A DNA stretch of 64,000 nucleotides, taken from Lingula anatina. Its lineage: Eukaryota; Brachiopoda; Lingulata; Lingulida; Lingulidae. The notes beneath the pieces are model-generated. The model was not told the DNA's origin. It saw only the letters and a list, made by a program, of their open reading frames with translations, and did no database searches. Where the stretch lies: the NCBI RefSeq assembly GCF_001039355.2, contig NW_019775802.1, forward strand, positions 379,816-443,815, in the 5' to 3' direction. Made by a program: the position numbers and the translations under genes. Below are positions 30,631 to 42,558 of the stretch, in pieces (position 1 is the first letter of the stretch; every line of letters begins with the position of its first letter).

Positions 30631-33352
30631 AAATGCAGCCGGTTTCTATGATATTTAAAGATGATGACTATCGTAACTGCAACTAGTATAAAGGCCCTAG
30701 CGGCAACTTGGTGTCATTGATATTGGTGCTTTTATCTGCAGTGGATACGGAGTTATTCCCCTAACCAACTGCCATCTACACCCTATTAGTTTTAATACGC
30801 TTCGAGGCACTCGAGAAACTTGTTTGAGAGTAAAAAAAGTATTTTACGTGCTGAACACTGGCCGATAATTGAGCATTGGTTCTGCAACCAAATTGGTGCT
30901 TGTGCCTCCTTTCTGTTTCCCTTGAGCGACGTTGCAGCGACCAACCTTCACTGCATCCTTTGTGCGATTGCCCTGTTCAAAACCTTGCGGCCACCCTGGC
31001 GTCCACGGCGACCCGTGAACGTTCTGTGCGAGATTTGAGCGATCACTGAGACCCCTTTTAGCGTCCAACAGTCACCTGGCCAGTTTCATGGTAGCAAAAG
31101 GGCCGCACAAAGGACTCCTTTCAGTGTAAATTGGGTCTAATATATTCCAGTATTACATTTCCCAATAACAACGCCTTGATAATAATCTTGGATTTTGTGT
31201 ATAATTCTGCACTTCAAAGCCAACTACCCTTCATTTCAGTGCATGTATGTCATTTTTCTTTTCAAGTACATACATAATTATTAACCATAAAACGTATAGT
31301 CGAATCTCAATAATATTTTGTGATTGAACTTTGTATTTGTATATCTGCATTACATCGCACATGTTGAATATTGGGTCTCGTGGCATTGTAGCCAATTTCA
31401 TCACAGCTGTAATTAATACGATTTGAGACCAACAATCAAACACTCGAAATGAACGATAAGACTTTTAGGCAGGAAGAGCAAACGGTAGCATTATCATCTA
31501 CAGATCTGGGATTTGGAAAGTGAGCTAACGATAGAAGTATACATTGGAAAAGGCAATTTATCATAGCTAGGTGATATTGTATAGTAATGTAGAAAATAAT
31601 GTTAATTCCTCAATCAATTAAAACAGCAGATTGAACTTCCTGTATTTGTGTACGTGACCAGACTTTGACGCAAATTACACGTCAACTAATGACACCGCGG
31701 AACTTAGCGTTTAGGTAAAATGTTTTCAAGAAAACGCTTCTGGTGGTTTTATGGGTAGTTTTCTAGGATATCTGATACCACTGGACAACGAAGTTATGAA
31801 TGCTACAAATCTATTTACTCCATACCATAGCATTTACTTAACATTTGAAGAATGTCTGCGCATCAAGAAAAATAACTTACTCGAGAATGAGTTATTGATA
31901 TTGGCCACGAAGATTTCTTGTCGGAGAATAAACCGCCTGTGGCTATAATCTCCTGACGAGGAAAGAAGCAGATTTTGGTTCATCTTAAAACTTGATATGT
32001 TTTCACATCCTCTCTGCAAATATTGTCATGGTCATGAATGCAGAACTCTGTGATATCTTGCATAATTTGACACTGCCAGTAATAATACCGAGAACTATCC
32101 GAAACAAATCTTGTTTATATGGGAAATAAACTAAATTACATTGTTTCAACATGCGTTGGCAGTAAACCAACGTTTTGTTAAATTGATGACCCAATTATGG
32201 GCTAGCATAAGGGGAAGGTCATTTCACAGTGTACTGATAGCGAGCTGAAGCGATGGCCATTTCATGACCATTTCACCACTCATATCTGTGCACTGGCCGC
32301 TGTGGTCATATCACATGGGAATCTCGTAGGTAAACGCACTGATTGTGCACGGAAGGATAGATAACCCTTAACGACCAAATCAGCAACGGTGATATTCCAT
32401 TCATTAAGTAGTCTGGCTTCCGGTGATTCTACAATGGCTAATTGAAAAAAGACAGAGACAGACACGTAATGGGGTCTGGTTTCGTTTGGCTACGTGTGTG
32501 AAGCATAGCTTTATCATCAAATAGCCTCTGACGTTAAGATCGCATATGTCTTGGCAGTTTGAAAAGTAATTTTTTTATGATTGTTGTGCATGCCATCATC
32601 TCTCAGTTGCAAAAGTAGTACCTGCGCATGCCCACGTGCTTAAAGTTTGATCTAAAGTGCCCGTCACAAGAAGAATTTTACAATTATCTTCACCAATGCC
32701 GATTAAAAAGTTTACTAGCAGGTGCTATAGTTCTTGGTGGAATTAATGTTGTTGTGTCAGCGTGTCTACTTAACTATCAACTAAAGTATGTGTGAATTAA
32801 TTTCATTAGGTAAATGTTTTCACTTGATATGATTATGCCAATAGCTTTTATTATCAATGTATTTGAACGAACGAAATGATAAAAGCGCGGGTCACATGTA
32901 AGGAAATAGTTTGTCACGTGTGGGAATGCACAAGATCACGATTATCGTCTTAACATATGTAACCCTCCTGGCCATCAAAATGCTGTTTAAAAACGCAGAT
33001 AGTTCATATGTTTTTAAAAGAAGATAAACGGTGATTAAATTTTAAACAGTCCTGTGCGCCGGTCAACCACTCGGGTTTAATTCGTGACCATGGGAATTCC
33101 AGCTGCCACTTAAATAACAAACGCACGGCAATTTTGACGTTTTATTAGATAAAGAAATTAATTTACTGTGCCTGCAGAAAAAAAAAAAGAAAGAAAAACA
33201 GACGACGCCACTTGCATGACCATTCAGTAGATTTCTAGGCAAAATTATTCTTGCAGTTGTCATGGTAATTGCATCAAATTAAAGGAAGTGTTGAATCATG
33301 TGCATAGAATGACTTTTTGGTTTCTTTTTTTTTCAAGAGAAGAGTGGTGTGC

Positions 33353-33358
<6 letters not shown>

Positions 33359-33410
<52 letters not shown>
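33359..33410. repeat. AT microsatellite, block 3 copy A
   Basis: Pure AT run; the counterpart at about 40064-40118 has a different length. Confidence 0.9.
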
Positions 33411-33412
<2 letters not shown>

Positions 33413-35596
33413 TAAATGTTGAATACTGCCGAGAGGTACCTTTTACGGCGAACACAATTAACGAACACCCTTTTTCATACAATGTAAGACAAGTGCCTCA
33501 TAAGGGCAGTGAAAAGTAAAGGACAGAGATAATTCTGGCACTGTCAACTATGAAACAGAGCATCAGCATTAAAAACACCTGTCATTGTCGGTTCAGCATT
33601 TTCACATTTTTACCTAAATAGTAAAAACAACATTTGGGGTATCAACATGATCACGAAGTTGGAGTCACCGGTTAGCGTAGGCCCATATATGGCATATTAA
33701 ATATATTGTATCTTTATCACTTCAAATATCTACTAACATGAATAAGCACATGTTTCAAAATTAAGTGGGTAAAAACAACAATAATAAGTAGAGGTCTTGG
33801 TTCTCGAATATCCTGATTACTAACTAGAGCAAACAGTGCTATTCCTTTTATGAAATAGCCCCTTGACACCAAACCCGTTGTAGTAAGCTAAGCGAATTAC
33901 TGTTCATTACTAAAATGCGGAGGGAAAAAAATTAAAAGCTTACACATGGGATAGCACCGATAAGCCCAAAGAGTGAGTTGAATCACGTAAATGCGTTATC
34001 ACAAGCGGTAGAACTTTCTCTATTAATCAAAGCCTAAGAATACAAATCCATATTGACATACGTGGGACCCTGAGATTCCCTAATGGTGTGAATCATGGCG
34101 GAGATCTGGGATTATGCGGGGCGTAAACGCAGTTATCGATTATCATACAGTCTATGAGAGATCATAAGGTACCACGGAAATCCTAAAGCAACTGGAAACT
34201 ATGATCCCTTTTCTTCTGGTAATCTTGTAGTGCTTAATGTATGCATGCGTAGGAGGAAGAAAGAACCGAAGCGTACCTTTTGAACATTTTCTGGAGATGG
34301 TTCTTAAGGCATGAGGCTACTTTTTTCACTAAAGTGCTAATTTGATATTCATGCTTGTGAAATATTTCTTCCGTGTGAATTAACCAGAAGGATAAAGTAC
34401 CTTTGGATGTTAAAATTGATTTTTCTTGTTGTTAACCGCACTTTCTAATCTTTGATCGGTTCTATCCTGTTACATTTATTATGGGTCTTATCCTGCTCTT
34501 TAGACTATAATTCATAGTGCTCTCGTGTGGGAATTAAAGAGTTATCAACAAATGTACCATTCATTTAATAAAAATGACGTTTCTTTTATTAAAAGAAAAC
34601 TTTAGAACATGAGCTCTTGTGTTAAAATTTCAATTCAACTATATCTGCCACTGTACTGGACTTATTTTGGTAGGCTGACTTTTTTTATTTAGCGCTATAA
34701 CTTGATAAATGAAAAAATATGCTTAGCGTTTTGTTTTTTTCTCTACAACATTAAGATGTATTTTAAAAAAGGCATTTCACCTCAGTTATATGAGACTTTG
34801 AGACTGATAGCTATAATTTCCAATTGCCTTAACCAGCGTGTCAATCATAATACCTATCGTTTTATCATTTAGAAATTATTCGCCGGCTATCTGTCTAGGT
34901 ATTTCATTTAAACCAATCCTCAAATCGGGCGCCAGTGTTTGTGCAAAGACTTTCATTCAGATCTAAAAACATTTTTTTCTGTTATCAAAGAGAACACTAA
35001 AGACAACATATTTCTAATACGTCAGCCAGCGTTCTCTGTAAATTCAAAATAAAGGTATAGGGCGATATTAATTACAATAAAGTATCAAAGAGTTTCAAAA
35101 TGCACACATTTGGCTTTCACCATGGTTCTATGAAGCGTCAACCATTCTTAATCAGATTGTTTCGATAAAACAGTGATATCTGTCTTCACCGCTGCAGATT
35201 AGGATTATTTTGATTTTACCACGACATAAAACCACATCGATACCAATTTCTGAAAGGAAAGTTTTTAAGGGGAGGCGTTCTGAAAAACGTTTATAAACAG
35301 GTAACACAGCGGCACAGCGCCTGTATGTTCTAGGACGCATGCGTGGAATTACCAGCGTTGATCTCCTAAGCGTGAATCAATGAAACATCTTTGCCCCCCG
35401 ACAGTGTATGTGCTAACAGGGAGCTTGCATTGTTTTCAATCATCCGTCACGTGGTTATTGCGCTTTTTCTTTTCAGCTGCTGGTAGATAATACCGAGCAT
35501 TGATTTCAAGATAGGGTCAAGGTGCCAGGGATTTTCGTGGTGATATTGCCCATCAGACAGTGTCAGGAATTAATCAATGGGAGAGTATCTGATGGG

Positions 35597-35672
35597 ATGG
35601 AGATGCTTAAGAAGAACTGCTTGTGTACGATATTCCTACCATTCCTCATAATTTTTTGCTGTTTTCCGCCAG
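35597..35672 (+). CDS. Duplicate copy of nAChR gene 2 exon 1 (signal peptide)
   Basis: 76 nt from ATG 35597 (second in-frame ATG 35603) to the donor GTGAGT, encoding [20 protein letters not shown] and CCFPP plus one base. It appears identical to 42483-42558. There is no second set of exons 2-9, so this is probably the other allele of the same first exon rather than a separate gene or alternative promoter. Confidence 0.75.
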
Positions 35673-37591
35673 GTGAGTGTAGATGAAAGCATCTCAGGCG
35701 TTAAAATACATGTACGCGTTGAAGTGTGGGTTTGATCTCACATCCTTAAAAATTAAATGGCTAATTAGTAAAAGACACACAATGGTGCATAATGTTGACA
35801 AACTATTATATAAAAAAATATCTGTTTTTTTTATTCTGAAACGACTCTTATAGCAACAGACTCAGTGAATTGTTATGTAAATTAATGTTGTTTCACGGTT
35901 AGACGGCTTAATTATTTTTACGTGCTCAGTATAACAACCAACATAAAATCGCAAAATAAGTTATTGTCATGTGATTTCGTAAATGAATGACCGAATATTG
36001 AAGCAATTACTCGGTATCATGGTGTACCAAAGACGCGCATTTGCTTCTCATGATTAGTTCATTTTATACTTATGTAAGCAGCGGAATTGCACCTAAATAT
36101 TTCCGAAAATTGTTTTCAAAAAGCGTATTTACAAATGTGGTTCGCTGACTTTTTCAAATGCGATTTAAAGTTGCGAAAAGTGACATCTTCTCACAAACCC
36201 AGCCCGATATCGAGCTCCACACATTTGTGGCTTAAAAGCTAATTCAATAACAAGCACTTGACAAATTAACTCAAGCACGAATAACGAAGGCGATTAAGTT
36301 ACATTGCGACTATTGTAGACTGCAACTATTAAAGAGTGCTTTCAGGTGATTGTTTAGAAGAAAAATACATTAGTGCAGTTTTGCACATGCTAGAAATGAA
36401 TGAAATTTTGTAAAATCGAAAAACTGTAGGATCTACAAAAGAAAGTAAAAGCGGAAGAGACTGTGACAAAAGAGTACAAACACATAGCTGTTTATACAAA
36501 GATCGATTATGAATAGAACCATTATGGTTCTTGCGTCTCTCGTCTCCAGGAGTTTTTATACTAAATAGAAAAGTAACTCAGAAAGGCAAAGGAAGTATGG
36601 TAGGACAATTGATTATATGGGACATGCAATACAATTGCGATGCTTTATTTTCTTAAGGGTGCCTATCGCCATTACACCCACGGGCATTATCTTATATTAG
36701 GAAATATAGACTGAAAAATAAAATCAACTACGATCATTTGGAGGTGCATGCAATCGCATTTTTTTTAAAAACCATTTCCATCTAAATGGTCATTAAAATG
36801 CGTGCAAGTACCTTTATGAATGTTGCTCTTTGACTTTTTAAAGCTGAACGCTCGCGCTTTCTCTATCAAATGTCATCCGTTTTGTTCGTTTAATGAGCCC
36901 AAGTCTTCGATAAATTGTTTAGTGACATACGCTTTACAATGAATGCGCAGCCAATTTTGTTTGTTAGAAATATTGAAGATATGTTGCGCATTGAGTAAAG
37001 AGCTATTTCATTATATTAATTTGTAAAAAGCGGATATGATTAAAAAGAAACACACGTCGATACACATTACCTAAGGAAGGGAGAGAAGTCTGACTGATGT
37101 ACTAAATACCTATTACCATTTTTCTTTCAAATGTTGAATCGGTGCCGTCGTGCTTGCCTTTTAGCTTTGATGGGTAAAATAGGTGTCTTTTGATGATCGT
37201 TAAAAAAGATAAGAAGATTTTCTTATGTGATCATACCGTCCTATAAGTGATCATTAGTATAAGGTATAAGCATGGAACGGGTGATAGATTAAAGCCTAAA
37301 GCTGGCAGTACTAATGCCTATTTTTCGTTCTTGCTGCTATAATTCCAGGGACTCCTAGTAGATCGATGTCAGACATCAAATTGGATCAGTTTCAGTAGTG
37401 TGCTAGCCATGTTTTGTTTCCCTGACGATTTGATTATTCGGACACTGCCACCGACTGATGTCTAACGCATCATTGAAACATATTTTCCATTACATTCGTA
37501 TTTTAATTGAAAATATGAAATTCCAAATAATTGAAAATGCAAAAAAAAAATTTAATCATAATAAAATGTTGTTATACGCCCTAAGGCCATA

Positions 37592-37592
37592 N
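37592..37592. other. Single N at assembly junction
   Basis: One N between the two 6.7-6.9 kb copies. Confidence 0.92.
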
Positions 37593-40061
37593 GCGGTGAT
37601 TGTGCCTCCTTTCTGTTTCCCTTGAGCGACGTTGCAGCGACCAACCTTCACTGCATCCTTTGTGCGATTGCCCTGTTCAAAACTTTGCGGCCACCCTGGC
37701 GTCCACGGCGACCCGTGAACGTTCTGTGCGAGATTTGAGCGATCACTGAGACCCCTTTTAGCGTCCAACAGTCACCTGGCCAGTTTCATGGTAGCAAAAG
37801 GGCCGCACAAAGGACTCCTTTCAGTGTAAATTGGGTTTAATATATTCCAGTATTACATTTCCCAATAACAACGCCTTGATAATAATCTTGGATTTTGTGT
37901 ATAATTCTGCACTTCAAAGCCAACTACCCTTCATTTCAGTGCATGTATGTCATTTTTCTTTTCAAGTACACACATGATTATGAACCATAAAACGTATAGT
38001 CGAATCTCAATAATATTTTGTGATTGAACTTTGTAGCTTGTATATCTGCATTACATCGCACATGTTGAATATCGGGTCTCGTGGCATTGTAGCCAATTTC
38101 ATCACAGCTGTAATTAATACGATTTGAGACCAACAATCAAACACTCGAAATGAACGATAAGACTTTTAGGCAGGAAGAGCAAACGGTAGCATTATCATCT
38201 ACAGATCTGGGATTTGGAAAGTGAGCTAACGATAGAAGTACACATTGGAAAAGGCAATTTATCATAGCTAGGTGATATTGTATAGTAATGTAGAAAATAA
38301 TGTTAATTCCTTAATCAATTAAAACAGCAGATTGAACTTCCTGTATTTGTGTACGTGACCAGACTTTGACGCAAATTACACGTCAACTAATGACACCGCG
38401 GTACTTAGCGTTTAGGTAAAATGTTTTCAAGAAAACGCTTCTGGTGGTTTTATGGGTAGTTTTCTAGGATATCTGATGCCACTGGACAACGAAGTTATGA
38501 ATGCTGCAAATCTATTTACTCCATACCATAGCATTTACTTAACATTTGAAGAATGTCTGCGCATCAAGAAAAATAACTTAGTCGAGAATGAGTTATTGAT
38601 ATTGGCCACGAAGATTTCTTGTCGGAGAATAAACCGCCTGTGGCTATAATCTCCTGACGAGGAAAGAAGCAGATTTTGGTTCATCTTAAAACTTGATATG
38701 TTTTCACATCCTCTCTGCAAATATTGTCATGGTCATGAATGCAGAACTCTGTGATATCTTGCATAATTTGACACTGCCAGTAATAATACCGAGAACTATC
38801 CGAAACATGATATAAACAAATCTTGTTTATATGGGAAATAAACTAAATTACATTGTTTCAACATGCGTTGGCAGTAAACCAACGTTTTGTTAAATTGATG
38901 ACCCAATTATGGGCTAGCATAAGGGGAAGGTCATTTCACAGTGTACTGATAGCGAGCTGAAGCGATGGCCATTTCATGACCATTTCACCACTCATATCTG
39001 TGCACTGGCCGCTGTGGTCATATTACATGGGAATCTCGTAGGTAAACGAACTGATTGTGCACGGAAGGATAGATAACCCTCAACGACCAAATCAGCAACG
39101 GTGATATTCCATTCATTAAGTAGTCTGGCTTCCGGTGATTCTACAATGGCTAATTGAAAAAAGACAGAGACAGACACGTAATGGGGTCTGGTTTCGTTTG
39201 GCTACGTGTGTGAAGCATAGCTTTATTATCAAATAGCCTCTGACGTTAAGATCGCTTATGTCTTGGCAGTTTGAAAAGTAATTTTTTTATGATTGTTGTG
39301 CATGCCATCATCTCTCAGTTGCAAAAGTAGTACCTGCGCATGCCCACGTGCTTAAAGTTTGATCTAAAGTGCCCGTCACAAGAAGAATTTTACAATTATC
39401 TTCACCAATGCCGATTAAAAGTTTACTAGCAGGTGCTATAGTTCTTGGTGGAATTAATGTTGTTGTGTCAGCGTGTCTACTTAACTATCAACTAAAGTAT
39501 GTGTGAATTAATTTCATTAGGTAAATGTTTTCACTTGATATGATTATGCCAATAGCTTTTATTATCAATGTATTTGAACGAACGAAATGATAAAAGCGCG
39601 GGTCACATGTAAGGAAATAGTTTGTCACGTGTGGGAATGCACAAGATCACGATTATCGTCTTAACATATGTAACCCCTCTGGCCATCAAAATGCTGTTTA
39701 AAAACGCAGATAGTTCATATGTTTTTAAAAGAAGATAAACGGTGATTAAATTTTAAACAGTCCTGTGCGCCGGTCAACCACTCGGGTTTAATTCGTGACC
39801 ATGGGAATTCCAGCTGCCACTTAAATAACAAACGCACGGCAATTTTGACGTTTTATTAGATAAAGAAATTAATTTACTGTGCCTGCAGAAAAAAAAAGAA
39901 AGAAAAACAGACGACGCCACTTGCATGACCATACAGTAGATTTCTAGGCAAAATTATTCTTGCAGTTGTCATGGTAATTGCATCAAATTAAAGGAAGTGT
40001 TGAATCATGTGCATAGAATGACTTTTTGGTTTCTTTTTTTTTAAGAGAAGAGTGGTGTACC

Positions 40062-40063
<2 letters not shown>

Positions 40064-40118
<55 letters not shown>
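40064..40118. repeat. AT microsatellite, block 3 copy B
   Basis: AT run corresponding to 33359-33410. Confidence 0.9.
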
Positions 40119-40120
<2 letters not shown>

Positions 40121-41760
40121 TAAATGTTGAATACTGCCGAGAGGTACCTTTTACGGCGAACACAATTAACGAACACCCTTTTTCATACAATGTAAGACAA
40201 GTGCCTCATAAGGGCAGTGAAAAGTAAAGGACAGAGATAATTCTGGCACTGTCAACTATGAAACAGAGCATCAGCATTAAAAACACCTATAGTATACTGT
40301 CATTGTCGGTTCAGCATTTTCACATTTTTACCTAAATAGTAAAAACAACATTTGGGGTATCAACATGATCACGAAGTTGGAGTCACCGGTTAGCGTAGGC
40401 CTATATATGGCATATTAAATATATTGTATCTTTATCACTTCAAATATCTACTAACATGAATAAGCACATGTTTCAAAGTTAAGTGGGTAAAAACAACAAT
40501 AATAAGTAGAGGTCTTGGTTCTCGAATATCCTGATTACTTACGAGAGCAAACAGTGCTATTCCTTTTATGAAATAGCCCCTTGACACCAAACCCGTTGTA
40601 GTAAGCTAAGCGAATTACTGTTCATTACTAAAATGCGGAGGGAAAAAAATTAAAAGCTTACACATGGGATAGCACCGATAAGCCCAAAGAGTGAGTTGAA
40701 TCACGTAAATGCGTTATCACAAGCGGTAGAACTTTCTCTATTAATCAAAGCCTAAGAATACAAATCCATATTGACATACGTGGGACCCTGAGATTCCCTA
40801 ATGGTGTGAATCATGGCGGAGATCTGGGATTATGCGGGGCGTAAACGCAGTTATCGATTATCATACAGTCTATGAGAGATCATAAGGTACCACGGAAATC
40901 CTAAAGCAACTGGAAACTATGATCCCTTTTCTTCTGGTAATCTTGTAGTGCTTAATGTATGCATGCGTAGGAGGAAGAAAGAACCGAAGCGTACCTTTTG
41001 AACATTTTCTGGAGATGGTTCTTAAGGCATGAGGCTACTTTTTTCACTAAAGTGCTAATTTGATATTCATGCTTGTGAAATATTTCTTCCGTGTGAATCA
41101 ACCAGAAGGATAAAGTACCTTTGGATGTTAAAATTGATTTTCCTTGTTGTTAACCGCACTTTCTAATCTTTGATCGGTTCTATCCTGTTACATTTATTAT
41201 GGGTCTTATCCTGCTCTTTAGACTATAATTCATAGTGCTCTCGTGTGGGAATTAAAGAGTTATCAACAATTGTGCCATTCATTTAATAAAAATGACGTCT
41301 CTTTTATTAAAAGAAAACTTTAGAACATGAGCTCTTGTGTTAGAATTTCAATTCAACTATATCTGCCACTGTACTGGACTTATTTTGGTAGGCTGACTTT
41401 TTTATTTAGCGCTATAACTTGATAAATGAAAAAATATGCTTAGCGTTTTGTTTTTTCTCTACAACATTAAGATGTATTTTAAAAAAGGCATTTCACCTCA
41501 GTTATATGAGACTTTGAGACTGATAGCTATAATTTCCAATTGCCTTAACCAGCGTGTCAATCATAATACCTATCGTTTTATCATTTAGAAATTATTCGCC
41601 GGCTATCTGTCTAGGTATTTCATTTAAAGCAATCCTCAAATCGGGCGCCAGTGTTTGTGCAAAGACTGTTTCATTCAGATCTAAAAACATTTTTTTCTGT
41701 TATCAAAGAGAACACTAAAGACAACATATTTCTAATACGTCAACCATTCTTAATCAGATT

Positions 41761-42033
41761 TATGTAGCCAAATGTTCAGAAGCACAGCGAAGTTCTGTTT
41801 TTGCTCCAAATTAAGTAAGATAAGTCCATATGACTGAAATTGTCATTTATTAATGACGAAAACTAATAAGATACAAAGTTACAAAACTGGGGAGATAATC
41901 AAACATCCCCCAAACTATATAAGTGCCAAATATAAAAATAATGAAGTATGTTAATGAATGTAACCAGGATTAATCATGAAAAATATGAGAAATCACAACA
42001 GCTATAGGAGCAAAAAGTTGGTGCAAATGAAAA
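41761..42033. mobile_element. 273-bp insertion with 11-bp target duplication, present in only one block copy
   Basis: TTAATCAGATT occurs at 41750-41760 and 42034-42044, flanking the insert. Copy A has the site once, uninterrupted, at 35148-35158. There are no clear terminal inverted repeats and no ORF. The long direct repeat suggests a non-LTR-type (SINE-like or truncated LINE) insertion, but I see no tRNA-like head or clean poly-A tail. Confidence 0.65.
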
Positions 42034-42482
42034 TTAATCAGATTGTTTCGATAAAACAGTGATATCTGTCTTCACCGCTGCAGATTAGGATTATTTTGAT
42101 TTTACCACGACATAAAACCATATCGATACCAATTTCTGAAAGGAAAGTTTTTAATTGGAGGCGTGCTGAAAAACGTTTATAAACAGGTAACACAGCGGCA
42201 CAGCGCCTGTATGTTCTAGGACGCATGCGTGAAATTACCAGCGTTGATCTCCTAAGCGTGAATCAATGAAACATCTTTGCCCCCCGACAGTGTATGTGCT
42301 AACAGGGAGCTTGCATTGTTTTCAATCATCCGTCACGTGGTTATTGCGCTTTTTCTTTTCAGCTGCTGGTAGATAATACCGAGCATTGATTTCAAGATAG
42401 GGTCAAGGTGCCAGGGATTTTCGTGGTGATATTGCCCATCAGACAGTGTCAGGAATTAATCAATGGGAGAGTATCTGATGGG

Positions 42483-42558
42483 ATGGAGATGCTTAAGAAG
42501 AACTGCTTGTGTACGATATTCCTACCATTCCTCATAATTTTTTGCTGTTTTCCGCCAG
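42483..42558 (+). CDS. nAChR gene 2 exon 1, signal peptide
   Basis: Encodes a short basic n-region (LKKN) and a hydrophobic core ending CCFPP plus one base (phase 1); donor GTGAGT. It is the copy nearest exon 2; an identical copy is at 35597-35672. Confidence 0.85.

Larger units (their letters stand above)
23879..30894. other. Intergenic region between nAChR gene 1 and the duplicated block
   Basis: Gene 1 3' UTR with AATAAA hexamers at 24218-24223 and 24824-24829, a foldback at 24881-25018, an ATCT/ATCC microsatellite at 25741-25790, GA tracts at 27631-27680 and 29707-29740, and a poly-G run at 29995-30007. Short ORFs on both strands look random. No RNA gene recognised. Confidence 0.6.
30895..37584. 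repeat. Duplicated block 3, copy A (about 6.7 kb)
   Basis: Matches 37595-44472 nearly base for base, including a copy of the signal-peptide exon of nAChR gene 2. Differences are scattered substitutions, an AT microsatellite of different length, 116 extra bases at 35025-35140, and absence of the 273-bp insert found in copy B. It stops matching seven bases before the N at 37592. Confidence 0.92.

Noticed and set aside
30820-31068. Overlapping plus- and minus-strand ORFs (72 and 74 aa) in a GC-richer stretch
   Set aside because: No recognisable motif, and the minus frame is only partly shared with the second copy at 37556-37768; treated as chance.
35597-35672. Separate receptor gene or alternative first exon at the copy A signal peptide
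   Set aside because: The whole surrounding 6.7 kb is a near-identical copy with an N at the join and no downstream exons of its own, so an allelic duplicate is simpler.
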